From: Paludibacter sp.
GTDB lineage: Bacteria; Bacteroidota; Bacteroidia; Bacteroidales; Paludibacteraceae
Direction: 5' to 3'
Length of the DNA: 33,010 bases
Assembly: GCA_017882285.1 (NCBI GenBank)
Contig: JADGPS010000035.1
Coordinates: forward strand, 1 to 33,010
In this document: positions 6,175 to 15,342 of the stretch, in pieces
How the letters are laid out: the number at the start of each line of letters is the position of its first letter
How positions within the stretch are numbered: the first letter of the stretch is position 1
Program-made: the position numbers and the translations under genes
Notes under the pieces: generated by a model
Databases searched by the model: none
The model's input: only the letters and a program-made list of their open reading frames with translations
Told to the model about the DNA's origin: nothing

Positions 6175-7668
6175 ATGGATAGATTATTTATCTTTGACAC
6201 AACTTTACGAGATGGCGAACAGGTTCCTGGGTGCCAGTTGAACACCGTTGAAAAAATTCAGGTAGCCAAAGCACTCGAAAGTTTGGGTGTTGATGTGATT
6301 GAAGCAGGTTTTCCAATTTCAAGTCCGGGCGATTTTAAATCTGTGGTAGAAATTTCGAAAGCAGTTACCTGGCCAACTATTTGCGCGTTAACACGGGGAG
6401 TACAAAAAGATATTGATGTAGCAGCCGAAGCCCTCCAATATGCTAAGAACAAACGCATTCATACCGGTATTGGAACTTCTGAGTTTCATATTAAATATAA
6501 ATTTAACTCCAATCAGGAAGATATTCTGGAACGTGCCATTGCTGCTGTAAAATATGCCAAAAAGTACGTGGAAGATGTTGAATTCTATTGCGAAGATGCC
6601 GGACGTACAGATAATGTGTATCTTGCACGTGTGGTGGAAGCGGTAATTAAAGCCGGTGCTACTGTGGTGAATATTCCTGATACAACCGGATATTGTTTGC
6701 CTTGGGAATTTGGAGATAAAATCAAATTTCTTATGGAAAATGTGAAAAGTGTGCACACTGCGATTCTTTCTACACACTGTCACAATGATTTAGGTATGGC
6801 AACAGCCAATACCATTTCGGGGATACTGAATGGTGCCCGTCAAGCGGAAGTAACTATCAATGGGATTGGCGAACGTGCCGGAAATACGTCGCTTGAAGAA
6901 GTCGCAATGATTTTGAAATGCCACAAAGGACTGAATATCGAAACGCAAATCAATACGCAAAAGATTTATTCTACCAGTCGCTTGGTTTCGGGTTTAATGA
7001 ATATGCCTGTTCAGGCTAATAAGGCTATTGTAGGTCGCAATGCTTTTGCACACTCGTCCGGTATTCACCAGGACGGCGTGTTGAAAAACCGCGAAAGCTA
7101 CGAAATTATAGATCCAAAAGATGTTGGTATCGATGAAAACTCGATTGTACTGACAGCTCGTAGTGGGCGTGCAGCACTGAAACATCGCTTGGGTATTTTG
7201 GGTGTAAACGTTGAAGGTGAAAAACTGGATATCATTTATGAAGAATTTTTGAAATTGGCTGACAAGAAAAAAGATATTAATGACGATGATGTATTATTGC
7301 TTGCCGGTATGGAACGTAGCGAAAAACAACGCATAAAACTGGATTATTTGCAAGTGACTTCGGGCGTAGGAGTGAAGGCGGTTGCCAGTATTGGGTTGAT
7401 TATTGCCAATGAAAAATTTGAAGCGGCTGCTTCCGGAAACGGACCGGTAGATGCTGCTATTAAAGCATTGAAGCAAATCATCAAACGCAATATGACTTTG
7501 CAGGAATTTACAATTCAAGCTATTAATAAAGGAAGCGATGATGTTGGAAAAGTTCATATGCAAGTTGAACATCAAGGAGCTGTTTATTATGGTTTTGGTG
7601 CGAATACTGACATTATTGCCGCTTCAGTGGAAGCATATATCAATGCAATCAATAAGTTTGTGAAATAA
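6175..7668 (+). CDS. leuA: 2-isopropylmalate synthase LeuA
   Basis: LeuA condenses acetyl-CoA with 2-ketoisovalerate, the committed step to leucine. The 497-residue product carries the TIM-barrel signature LRDGEQ at 11-16, which holds the metal-binding Asp13, and HCHNDLGMA at 201-209 with the two metal-binding His residues. NGIGERAGN follows at 229-237. The C-terminal third, from about residue 370, is the LeuA allosteric (leucine-binding) domain, so feedback inhibition is likely. The length is standard. It is the first structural gene of the operon and sits behind the attenuator. A palindromic repeat ends four bases before the ATG. A paralogue is encoded two genes downstream. Confidence 0.95.
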   Translation: MDRLFIFDTTLRDGEQVPGCQLNTVEKIQVAKALESLGVDVIEAGFPISSPGDFKSVVEISKAVTWPTICALTRGVQKDIDVAAEALQYAKNKRIHTGIGTSEFHIKYKFNSNQEDILERAIAAVKYAKKYVEDVEFYCEDAGRTDNVYLARVVEAVIKAGATVVNIPDTTGYCLPWEFGDKIKFLMENVKSVHTAILSTHCHNDLGMATANTISGILNGARQAEVTINGIGERAGNTSLEEVAMILKCHKGLNIETQINTQKIYSTSRLVSGLMNMPVQANKAIVGRNAFAHSSGIHQDGVLKNRESYEIIDPKDVGIDENSIVLTARSGRAALKHRLGILGVNVEGEKLDIIYEEFLKLADKKKDINDDDVLLLAGMERSEKQRIKLDYLQVTSGVGVKAVASIGLIIANEKFEAAASGNGPVDAAIKALKQIIKRNMTLQEFTIQAINKGSDDVGKVHMQVEHQGAVYYGFGANTDIIAASVEAYINAINKFVK

Positions 7669-7680
7669 ATAAAAAATAGC

Positions 7681-7711
7681 CCTGCCCCCTAACCCCCTAA
7701 AGGGGGAATAA
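7681..7711. repeat. G/C-run palindromic mini-repeat after leuA
   Basis: GCCCCCTAACCCCCTAAAGGGG sits just after the leuA stop, in the same orientation as the units at 5961-6026. The 153-base leuA-leuC gap holds this copy, an A/T-rich middle with a partial C-run at 7768-7773, and the next copy. Confidence 0.85.
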
Positions 7712-7790
7712 AGAGGCGTAAAACAACTAAATGAATCAAATAATAATTAAGTTAATATTATTTACCTTCCCCCGTTTAATTAAGGTAATT

Positions 7791-7816
7791 TCCCCCTTTA
7801 GGGGGTTAGGGGGCAA
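7791..7816. repeat. G/C-run palindromic mini-repeat before leuC
   Basis: CCCCCTTTAGGGGG plus TTAGGGGGCAA, in the same orientation as the copy before leuA, ends five bases before the leuC ATG. With 7681-7711 it forms an inverted pair across the leuA-leuC gap, so the two could pair in the transcript. Confidence 0.85.
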
Positions 7817-7821
7817 ATTTT

Positions 7822-9258
7822 ATGAATTCAAATAACGCACAAACTCCCCCTTCAGGGGGGCGGGGGGCAAGTACCCTTTTTGATAAAATTTGGGATGCCC
7901 ATGTAGTATCAACAGTTGACGGTGGTCCGACACAGTTGTATATCGATCGTCATTTTTGTCATGAAGTAACTAGTCCGCAAGCATTTAACGGTCTTCGGAC
8001 ACGCGGTTTAAAAGTGTTTCGTCCTGACAAAACAACCTTAACAGCCGACCACAACACGCCGACTATCAATCAGGATCAGCCAGTGAATGATCCAATTTCA
8101 CGTAATCAGTTGGATATATTTGCCCGCAATGCAGTTGAATTCAATTTGCCTTTATATTTCCCACTCGGACACATTAAGAATGGTGTGGTTCATATCATTG
8201 GCCCTGAAAACGGATTTACCCAACCGGGTATGACCATTGTTTGTGGCGACAGTCACACTTCTACTCACGGTGCTTTCGGAGCTGTTGCGTTCGGTATCGG
8301 AACCAGCGAGGTGGAAATGGTATTGGCAACACAATGTGTACTTCAATCGCGTCCGAAAACGATGCTTATTACTTTCAACGGAAAACTTGGTAAAGGTGTA
8401 ACGGCTAAAGATTTGGCTCTTTATATGATTTCCAAACTAACTACCGGTGGTGCTACAGGTTATTTTGTTGAATATGCTGGTGAAGCTATACGCAATTTGT
8501 CGATGGAAGAACGTATGACCGTTTGTAACCTTTCCATTGAAATGGGTGCGCGCGGTGGTCTTATTGCTCCTGACCAAACTACTTTCGACTATGTTGAAGG
8601 ACGAGAATATGCTCCAAAAGACGAGGAATGGGAGACAAAATTAGCTTATTGGAAAACATTGAAAACCGAGGAAAAAGCTACTTTCGACAAAGAACTTGTT
8701 TTTGATGCAGCTGATATTCAACCAATGATTACCTATGGAACAAATCCGGGAATGGGAATGGGCATAACCGATTCAATTCCAACCTTGGACGAAGTGGATG
8801 AAGCCGGACGCATTTCTTTCCAAAAATCGTTGGAATACATGGGTTTCCAACCGGGAGAAAAACTGGAAGGCAAACAAATTGATTATGTGTTTCTTGGTAG
8901 TTGTACTAATGGACGAATCGAAGATTTCCGCGTATTTGCCAATTTTGTAAAAGGCAAAAAGAAAGCCGATAATTTAATAGTATGGTTGGTTCCCGGAAGT
9001 TGGATGGTGGAAAAACAAATTCGTGAAGAAGGACTGTTGGAAATTCTTACTGAAGCAGGTTTTGCACTTCGTCAACCCGGTTGTTCTGCTTGTCTGGCCA
9101 TGAACGATGATAAAGTTCCAGCCGGAAAATATGCAGTTTCGACATCAAATCGTAATTTCGAAGGCCGTCAAGGTCCTGGAGCACGGACTATTCTTGCCGG
9201 TCCGCTTGTAGCTGCTGCTGCTGCCGTAACAGGTAAAATAACAGATCCACGTAATTAA
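7822..9258 (+). CDS. leuC: 3-isopropylmalate dehydratase, large subunit LeuC
   Basis: LeuC with LeuD isomerises 2-isopropylmalate to 3-isopropylmalate using a 4Fe-4S cluster, and in many bacteria also acts on citramalate. The 478-residue product has the three cluster ligands in GSCTNGR (Cys361) and GCSAC (Cys421, Cys424), and the aconitase-type segments [13 protein letters not shown] at 141-153 and ADHNTP at 75-80. Normal LeuC proteins begin close to the [12 protein letters not shown] segment. Here about 16 residues precede it, and residues 8 to 16 are translated from a G/C-run palindromic repeat. No other in-frame start is available nearer that segment, so the extension is probably made. leuD follows 19 bases downstream. 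Confidence 0.95.
   Translation: MNSNNAQTPPSGGRGASTLFDKIWDAHVVSTVDGGPTQLYIDRHFCHEVTSPQAFNGLRTRGLKVFRPDKTTLTADHNTPTINQDQPVNDPISRNQLDIFARNAVEFNLPLYFPLGHIKNGVVHIIGPENGFTQPGMTIVCGDSHTSTHGAFGAVAFGIGTSEVEMVLATQCVLQSRPKTMLITFNGKLGKGVTAKDLALYMISKLTTGGATGYFVEYAGEAIRNLSMEERMTVCNLSIEMGARGGLIAPDQTTFDYVEGREYAPKDEEWETKLAYWKTLKTEEKATFDKELVFDAADIQPMITYGTNPGMGMGITDSIPTLDEVDEAGRISFQKSLEYMGFQPGEKLEGKQIDYVFLGSCTNGRIEDFRVFANFVKGKKKADNLIVWLVPGSWMVEKQIREEGLLEILTEAGFALRQPGCSACLAMNDDKVPAGKYAVSTSNRNFEGRQGPGARTILAGPLVAAAAAVTGKITDPRN
7845..7871. repeat. G/C-run palindromic mini-repeat inside the leuC coding region
   Basis: CTCCCCCTTCAGGGGGG followed by CGGGGGGCAAG has the same architecture as the copies before leuA and leuC, slightly diverged (TTCA for TTTA, C for T). 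It is read as [10 protein letters not shown] in the LeuC N-terminus. It is the only copy found wholly inside a gene. Confidence 0.85.
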
Positions 9259-9277
9259 TTTTGAGCAAAGAAAAAAA

Positions 9278-9865
9278 ATGGGAAAATATATAACTTTTAC
9301 TTCGTCGGTTGTTCCACTTCCGATTGAAAATATAGATACAGACCAAATTATACCTGCTCGCTTCTTAAAAGCGACAAACAAAGACGGTTTTGGTGATAAT
9401 CTTTTTGCCGACTGGCGTTATAACAAAGATGGCAGTCCGAAATTGGATTTCGTGTTGAACAACCCAACTTTTGGCGGTACTATTCTTGTTGCCGGAAAAA
9501 ACTTCGGTTCAGGTTCCAGTCGCGAACATGCAGCCTGGGCAATTGACGGTTACGGATTTAAAGCAGTTGTGTCGAGCTTTTTTGCCGATATTTTTCAAAA
9601 TAATGCCTTAAACAATGGTGTTCTTCCTGTAGTTGTATCTGCGGATTTTTTAGCAGAAGTATTTGCCTCTGTAAATTCCAATCCAAAAGCAACGCTGACT
9701 ATTAATCTTCAAAATCAGACTATTACAAGCAATGCAACCGGCAAATCTGAAACATTTACAATAAATACTTACAAAAAAGAATGTTTGCTGAATGGTCTCG
9801 ACGATATTGATTATCTGTTGAGCAAAAAAGAACAGATTGAAGCTTACGAAAAATTAATTAAATAA
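9278..9865 (+). CDS. leuD: 3-isopropylmalate dehydratase, small subunit LeuD
   Basis: LeuD is the swivelling-domain partner of LeuC and completes the isomerase active site. The 195-residue product has the small-subunit signature NFGSGSSREHAAWAI at about residues 77-91 and the NIDTDQIIPARFL segment at 18-30. Its length is normal. It lies 19 bases after leuC and is translated from the same operon message. The gap to the next gene holds a perfect two-part hairpin formed by a GCCAAT-type repeat. Confidence 0.95.
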   Translation: MGKYITFTSSVVPLPIENIDTDQIIPARFLKATNKDGFGDNLFADWRYNKDGSPKLDFVLNNPTFGGTILVAGKNFGSGSSREHAAWAIDGYGFKAVVSSFFADIFQNNALNNGVLPVVVSADFLAEVFASVNSNPKATLTINLQNQTITSNATGKSETFTINTYKKECLLNGLDDIDYLLSKKEQIEAYEKLIK

Positions 9866-9866
9866 T

Positions 9867-9919
9867 ATGCCAATGTGCTAATGTGCCAATAAAAGAAATT
9901 GGCACAATGGCATATTGAC
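9867..9919. repeat. Intergenic hairpin repeat between leuD and the leuA paralogue
   Basis: Outer arms AATATGCCA (9864-9872) and TGGCATATT (9908-9916) enclose inner arms GTGCCAAT (9883-9890) and ATTGGCAC (9898-9905), each perfectly complementary. There is no T run after it, so it is unlikely to be a terminator. The CCAAT/GGCAC words continue to the next start codon and match the repeat upstream of ribD. It may protect or separate segments of the operon message. Confidence 0.65.
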
Positions 9920-9937
9920 TCATTGGCACATTGTATT

Positions 9938-11443
9938 ATGATAGAAATAATGGATACTACACTTCGCGATGGTGAACAGACTTCCGGAGTTTCGTTTGCA
10001 GCACAGGAGAAATTGAGCGTTGCGCGACTTTTGTTAGAAGAACTATGCGTGGACAGAATTGAAATAGCATCGGCACGGGTGTCCGAAGGTGAATTTGCTT
10101 CGGTAAAAAGGGTAGCACAATGGGCACGGACTCACGGACATATTGAACAAATAGAAGTTCTGGGATTTGTAGATGGGCGTTTGTCACTCGATTGGATCCG
10201 GAATGCAGGCTGTACAGTAATTAATCTGTTGTGTAAAGGTTCGTTGAATCATTGTAAGTATCAATTAAAAAAAACTCCTGATCAGCACATTGCCGATATT
10301 AAACAAGTGTTGGCTAATGCCCGCGAAATGGGAATTTCTGTCAATGTTTACCTCGAAGATTGGTCGAACGGGATGCGTGAATCAGAAGATTATGTCTATT
10401 TTATGGTCGATTCGTTAAAAAATGAATCCATCAACCGTTTCATGTTACCTGATACGCTTGGTATTTTAAATCCGACTGAAACCTACGATTTTTGTTCACG
10501 AATGATTTCCCGTTATCCCGATTTACACTTCGATTTTCATGCACACAATGATTACGATTTTGCGGTCGCCAATGTTTTTGAAGCCGTAAAAGCGGGAGTA
10601 AAAGGTATTCATGTCACAGTAAACGGGTTGGGCGAACGTGCAGGAAATGCTCCATTATCCAGCGTTTTAGCTGTTTTGCACGATCATTTGAATTTAAATA
10701 CCTATTTGAAGGAAGAAAAAATTAACTCGGTTAGTAAAGTAGTGGAAACTTATTCCGGAATTAGAATTCCACATAACAAGCCGGTAATAGGCGAAAATGT
10801 ATTTACACAAGTTGCCGGAATTCATGCGGACGGTGACAATAAAAAAAATCTATATTACAACGATTTATTACCTGAGCGTTTTGGTCGTGAACGTCAGTAT
10901 GCATTAGGAAAAACATCAGGAAAAGCAAACATTTTAAAGAATTTACAACAGCTTGGAATTGAGCTTGATGATGAAACAATGAAACGTGTTACGGCTCGTG
11001 TCATTGAATTGGGTGATAAAAAAGAAACTGTTTCAATCGATGAGCTCCCATATATTGTGTCAGATGTACTTAAAAATGAACAGGAAGAACAAGTTGTAAA
11101 GATTCTGAATTATTCATTATCACTGACTTATGGACTTCGTCCAATGGCTACGGTGAAAATGGAAATAAACGGGAAAGTTTATGAACAATCGGCTGCCGGA
11201 GATGGACAATTCAATGCAGTTTCAAAAGCCATGTGGAAGATTTATAAAGCGTTAAATAAACCAACACCCGAATTGTTGGATTACGTCGTGGTAATTCCTC
11301 CTGGTGGAAAAACAAATGCTTTTGTTCAAACCATTATTACCTGGAGGTTTAACGAAAAAGTGTTTAAGACACGTGGTCTGGATGGCGACCAAACAGTTGC
11401 TGCCATAAAAGCAACCATAAAAATGTTGAATATTATTGATTAA
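9938..11443 (+). CDS. LeuA-family synthase, probably (R)-citramalate synthase
   Basis: This 501-residue LeuA paralogue has its own LRDGEQ (9-14), FHAHND (200-205) and NGLGERAGN (229-237) motifs and a C-terminal LeuA-type regulatory domain from about 370. Family members condense acetyl-CoA with a 2-keto acid. Its position between leuD and leuB, next to a complete leuA, suggests it makes citramalate from pyruvate; LeuCD and LeuB can then turn citramalate into 2-ketobutyrate, an isoleucine precursor. Ile codons in the leader peptide agree with this. The substrate cannot be read from sequence by eye, and a second isopropylmalate synthase or homocitrate-type enzyme remains possible. The ATG at 9938 is chosen because the family motif starts there; the upstream in-frame TTG (9899) lies in repeat DNA. 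Confidence 0.85.
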   Translation: MIEIMDTTLRDGEQTSGVSFAAQEKLSVARLLLEELCVDRIEIASARVSEGEFASVKRVAQWARTHGHIEQIEVLGFVDGRLSLDWIRNAGCTVINLLCKGSLNHCKYQLKKTPDQHIADIKQVLANAREMGISVNVYLEDWSNGMRESEDYVYFMVDSLKNESINRFMLPDTLGILNPTETYDFCSRMISRYPDLHFDFHAHNDYDFAVANVFEAVKAGVKGIHVTVNGLGERAGNAPLSSVLAVLHDHLNLNTYLKEEKINSVSKVVETYSGIRIPHNKPVIGENVFTQVAGIHADGDNKKNLYYNDLLPERFGRERQYALGKTSGKANILKNLQQLGIELDDETMKRVTARVIELGDKKETVSIDELPYIVSDVLKNEQEEQVVKILNYSLSLTYGLRPMATVKMEINGKVYEQSAAGDGQFNAVSKAMWKIYKALNKPTPELLDYVVVIPPGGKTNAFVQTIITWRFNEKVFKTRGLDGDQTVAAIKATIKMLNIID

Positions 11444-11517
11444 CATTAAGCTCATTCTATTGCATTTTTAAAAAATATAAAATTAAAACTGAATATTTTA
11501 ATCCTTTAATAAGCTAA

Positions 11518-12600
11518 ATGACAATGAGTAAAAAACTCAATATCGCTGTTTTACCAGGTGATGGAATAGGCCCTGAAATTGTAGAACAAGCTTTAAATGT
11601 AACAAAGGCAATTTGTCAAAAATTTGGTCATACTTTGACTTATGAATTTGCGATAGTGGGTGCATGTGCCATTGATGCTGTTGGTGAACCTTATCCGAAA
11701 GCAACTCATGAACTTTGTATGAAATCAGATGCAGTGCTGTTCGGTGCTATTGGTGATCCGAAATACGACAATAATCCTTCGGCAAAAGTGCGCCCGGAAC
11801 AAGGTTTGCTGAAAATGCGTAAAGATTTGGGCTTGTATGCCAACATTCGTCCGGTTACTACTTTCCCATCGCTTATACATAAATCTCCCCTGCGTGCAGA
11901 TTTGGTTGAAGGTGCTGATTTTATGTGTATTCGTGAATTGACCGGTGGCATATATTTCGGTCGTCCTCAAGGAAGAGCCGAAGACGGAAATACTGCCTAT
12001 GACACTTGCATTTATACCCGCGAAGAAGTGGAACGTATCCTTCATTTAGCATATAAATATGCCGGACAACGTAATAAAAAAGTAACCATTGTGGATAAAG
12101 CCAACGTGTTGGCAACATCGCGTCTGTGGAGACAAATTGGTCAGGAAATTGCACCGCAATACCCTGAAATTGAAACAGAATTTATGTTTGTCGACAATGC
12201 AGCCATGCGTATTATTCAATGTCCAAAAAGCTTTGACGTGTTAGTTACCGAAAACCTCTTTGGTGATATTCTGACCGACGAAGCTTCTGTAATTACCGGT
12301 TCTTTGGGGATGTTGCCTTCGGCTTCAGTTGGTATTCACACTTCGGTGTTTGAGCCAATTCACGGTTCGTATCCGCAAGCTGCCGGAAAAAATATCGCCA
12401 ATCCGTTGGCAACCATTCTTTCGGCTGCTTTGATGTTCGAATATGCATTCGGAATGATGGAAGAAGGTGCTATGATTCGCGAAGCAGTTGCAGCCAGCAT
12501 GGATGCTGAAATTGTGACTGAAGATATTGCAAATAATGGCAAAGCATTCAAAACAACAGACGTAGGTGAATGGATTGTTAACTATATCTCTAAAAAATAG
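11518..12600 (+). CDS. leuB: 3-isopropylmalate dehydrogenase LeuB
   Basis: LeuB oxidises and decarboxylates 3-isopropylmalate to 2-ketoisocaproate with NAD+, and can act on 3-methylmalate in the citramalate route. The 360-residue product shows the family's order of motifs: [11 protein letters not shown] near the start, the [10 protein letters not shown] segment, [13 protein letters not shown], and the [25 protein letters not shown] metal- and cofactor-binding stretch, followed by [19 protein letters not shown]. Two starts are possible, ATG 11518 or ATG 11524 (MSKKLNIAV), and the second is nearly as likely. It is the last gene of the operon and is followed by a strong terminator. Confidence 0.95.
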   Translation: MTMSKKLNIAVLPGDGIGPEIVEQALNVTKAICQKFGHTLTYEFAIVGACAIDAVGEPYPKATHELCMKSDAVLFGAIGDPKYDNNPSAKVRPEQGLLKMRKDLGLYANIRPVTTFPSLIHKSPLRADLVEGADFMCIRELTGGIYFGRPQGRAEDGNTAYDTCIYTREEVERILHLAYKYAGQRNKKVTIVDKANVLATSRLWRQIGQEIAPQYPEIETEFMFVDNAAMRIIQCPKSFDVLVTENLFGDILTDEASVITGSLGMLPSASVGIHTSVFEPIHGSYPQAAGKNIANPLATILSAALMFEYAFGMMEEGAMIREAVAASMDAEIVTEDIANNGKAFKTTDVGEWIVNYISKK

Positions 12601-12619
12601 ATTATTAAAGGTCTTATTT

Positions 12620-12653
12620 AAAAGGATGTCTGATTTTCTGACATCCTTTTTTA
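12620..12653 (+). terminator. Rho-independent terminator of the leu operon
   Basis: A perfect 10-bp stem, AAAGGATGTC (12621-12630) and GACATCCTTT (12640-12649), is followed by a T run and lies 20 bases past the leuB stop. Confidence 0.9.
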
Positions 12654-12918
12654 TTAACTTAGTTCTACTGATTTCAAACTTGACAAAAGTTTTTATAGAA
12701 TAAAAAGGAGAAGATAAATCAAATTGTTTCCAATTACTAAATATCTAAAAGTCAACAATTTGTTTAAATTTTAAATATTTATATAAAATGATATTTAAAA
12801 AAACGATATCTGTTAACTTTATTTTTATATATTTGTCCGAATAATTTTTAAATAATATTCGTGATTATCGTTTGATTGCTAATAAGATGTTTTATAACAG
12901 ATTAATTATAAATTAGTT
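12654..12918 (+). promoter_or_regulatory. A/T-rich spacer with probable promoter for the BASS transporter
   Basis: The stretch after the leuB terminator is very A/T-rich. TATATTTG at 12828-12835 fits the -7 consensus TAnnTTTG, but I see no good -33 element 19-20 bp upstream. No gene or other structure is visible. Confidence 0.4.
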
Positions 12919-13866
12919 ATGTACGAAGCTTTACAACAATTAGATCCAATTCGCATAAATTTTTCAGCTGCGGGCATGCATACTATTAATGTTGTCCTTT
13001 GTTTTGTAATGTTTGGAGTTGCACTTAATATTCAACCCGGACAATTCACAAGACTGATTAAACATCCAAAATTATATTTGATTGGATTATTCTCGCAACT
13101 TGTGGCACTACCGGCAATAACTTTTTTACTTATCATTGCTCTGAATCAATATATTACTCCGACAGTTGCAATGGGAATGATTTTAGTAGCTGCTTGTCCC
13201 GGCGGAAATATTTCCAATTTCATCTCTTCTTATTCGAAAGCAAACACGGAACTGGCTGTTGGTTTGACAGCAACCAGCACCATTTTCGCAACAATTACAA
13301 CACCTTTTAATTTTGCGTTTTGGGGAGGTATGTATGTTAAATATATTGGTAATCATGCAGGCCACATGCTTAAACCATTGACGATTGATAACTGGCAAAT
13401 GTTTGAAACTGTATTTATTCTTTTAGGTATTCCATTGATTCTCGGAATTTTGTTTTCAAAGAAATTTCCGAATGTTACTCAAAAAATAAAAAAACCAATT
13501 CAAAGTCTTTCGTTTTTTTTCTTCATAGCAATGGTTGCTCTTGCTTTTTCAAATAATTGGTCGTTTTTTCTTAAATATATTTATTATATCTTTATCATTG
13601 TTCTTATACACAATTCATTAGCATTGATTACCGGTTTTACAATAGGCTCTCTTTTCAAGGTCTCTGATGCAAATCGCCGAACATTAACTATCGAAACAGG
13701 TATTCACAATTCAGGTCTGGGATTACTTTTACTTTTTAATCCCAAAATTTTCCCTGAAAATTTACAAATTGGAGGTATGATTTTTATTGTTGCCTGGTGG
13801 GCTATCTGGCATATTATTTCCGGATTGACGGTTGCGAGTTATTGGCACAGAAAAGAACCCGTTTAA
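12919..13866 (+). CDS. Bile acid:sodium symporter (BASS) family transporter
   Basis: The 315-residue product is strongly hydrophobic, with about nine or ten membrane segments and the BASS-type stretches MILVAACPGGNISNFISSYSKANTELA (in about residues 90-116) and ETGIHNSGLGLLLLF (about 257-271). BASS proteins are sodium-coupled importers of organic anions; bacterial members move compounds such as bile acids, pantoate or 2-keto acids. The name does not mean that this one moves bile acids. It lies directly after the leu operon but behind its terminator and a separate promoter, so a link to branched-chain keto acids is only a guess. The acyltransferase gene follows 53 bases downstream. Confidence 0.85.
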   Translation: MYEALQQLDPIRINFSAAGMHTINVVLCFVMFGVALNIQPGQFTRLIKHPKLYLIGLFSQLVALPAITFLLIIALNQYITPTVAMGMILVAACPGGNISNFISSYSKANTELAVGLTATSTIFATITTPFNFAFWGGMYVKYIGNHAGHMLKPLTIDNWQMFETVFILLGIPLILGILFSKKFPNVTQKIKKPIQSLSFFFFIAMVALAFSNNWSFFLKYIYYIFIIVLIHNSLALITGFTIGSLFKVSDANRRTLTIETGIHNSGLGLLLLFNPKIFPENLQIGGMIFIVAWWAIWHIISGLTVASYWHRKEPV

Positions 13867-13919
13867 TCCCGATATCTTTAATTAATCTATTGAATGTTAC
13901 ATAAATAATATAAATATCG

Positions 13920-15272
13920 ATGTCTAAAATCTACGACTTTTCAGTTCTCTTTAATTTAACCCGAAGATATGTAGTTTTCATGTTTAAAAGATTTTACGGA
14001 GAGTTTATTGTTGTTGGTAAAGAAAATATTCCGAACGGTTACCCTTTAATTTTTGCTCCCAGTCATACCAATGCGTTAATGGATGCGTTGGCTGTACATT
14101 CAGTTTCTCCACAAAATCTTCCGGTTATATTTCTTGCAAGAGCTGATATTTTTAAAAATAAAACAACTGCCAAATTTCTCCATTTTGCTAAAATAATGCC
14201 GATATTTCGTATTAGAGATGGTATTGAAAATCTGGGGAAAAACAATGATATATTTTTGCAATGTGTTGAAGTTCTTGATAATAACAAAGCACTTGGAATA
14301 ATGCCTGAAGGGAATCAGGAGATTGAACGAAAGATCAGACCCATTGTAAAAGGAATTTTTCGAATTGCTTTTGCAGCACAAACAAAATACGGAAATCTGT
14401 CCGGAGTTAAAATTATTCCGATAGGAATGGACTATGAAGATATTGTTAAATCAAATAAACCTATTATCATTAATATCGGTAAACCGATTGAAGTTTCGGA
14501 GTATATGAACTCGTATGCCGATAATCAGGTTATTGCTACAAATGAAATCAGAGACTTGCTTCGCGATGATTTAAGTAATCTGACTGTCGATTTAGCCACC
14601 GAAAAATATTACGAATGTTTCGTAACTGCTATTGAAGTAGCGTCAGGTTTTGAGTTAAACGAATTAAACTTACCCGATAAAGCGCGAAACAGGTTTGTTG
14701 CCCGTCAAAAAATTACCGAGAAACTGGTTGGTTTAGAAAAAAATGATCCGGAAAATATCAGTAAACTTGATTCTTTGTGTACGGAATATGAAAATTCGTT
14801 GAAACGAATAAAACTGAAGAATAAGATACTGGAACAAAATGTACCGGAATTTTCTAAACTATTGTTGGAAGGTATTGGCTTGTTTTTGACTCTACCTGTT
14901 TTTATTATTGGTTTAGCATTGAATTTTTTTCCTTTCTTTACACCGGTTTTTGTACGAAAATACATATTCAAAACACAATTTACAGGGTTTTTCAGTTCGT
15001 TGCAGTTTGGTTTGGGAATAATTACATTTCCTGTTTTCTATGGCATCCAGACTTTAATTTTCGGATTAACTGTAACCGGTCTGTGGTGGGCGGTTCTCCT
15101 GTTTTTCTTTGCACAATATCCGTTGGGTAAAATGAGCTTAAACCTATACAAAAAAATGAGGAAATTCATAGCAAAGATCAGGTATCGAAAATTGCAAATG
15201 AAAAATAAAGTAGAATTAGATGAAGCTAAAAGCATTAGAAACCAGATAATTAATATCATTTCTAATGCCTGA
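13920..15272 (+). CDS. PlsC-type membrane acyltransferase
   Basis: The 450-residue product has an acyltransferase domain at about residues 20-215. The catalytic motif is SHTNALMD (48-55) with His49 and Asp55, a spacing of five residues instead of the textbook four. Later come IMPEGNQE (127-134), matching the phosphate-binding PEG motif, and the IIPIGMDYE segment. The C-terminal half carries three or four hydrophobic stretches (about 318-410). Enzymes of this type acylate glycerol-3-phosphate or lysophosphatidic acid at the membrane during phospholipid synthesis; the exact acceptor cannot be told. The protein is longer than standard PlsC, which fits a Bacteroidota-type variant I vaguely recognise. 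No terminator is seen after it. Confidence 0.8.
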   Translation: MSKIYDFSVLFNLTRRYVVFMFKRFYGEFIVVGKENIPNGYPLIFAPSHTNALMDALAVHSVSPQNLPVIFLARADIFKNKTTAKFLHFAKIMPIFRIRDGIENLGKNNDIFLQCVEVLDNNKALGIMPEGNQEIERKIRPIVKGIFRIAFAAQTKYGNLSGVKIIPIGMDYEDIVKSNKPIIINIGKPIEVSEYMNSYADNQVIATNEIRDLLRDDLSNLTVDLATEKYYECFVTAIEVASGFELNELNLPDKARNRFVARQKITEKLVGLEKNDPENISKLDSLCTEYENSLKRIKLKNKILEQNVPEFSKLLLEGIGLFLTLPVFIIGLALNFFPFFTPVFVRKYIFKTQFTGFFSSLQFGLGIITFPVFYGIQTLIFGLTVTGLWWAVLLFFFAQYPLGKMSLNLYKKMRKFIAKIRYRKLQMKNKVELDEAKSIRNQIINIISNA

Positions 15273-15342
15273 GAACTTTTAAAATCCTTTCAAATCATTG
15301 AATTTTTTTTATTTCAACTTGTTTTCGGGTACAACTTTATCG

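Noticed and set aside
5961-7871. CRISPR array formed by the G/C-run repeats
   Set aside because: Copies are irregularly spaced, in both orientations, and separated by genes; no cas genes are present.
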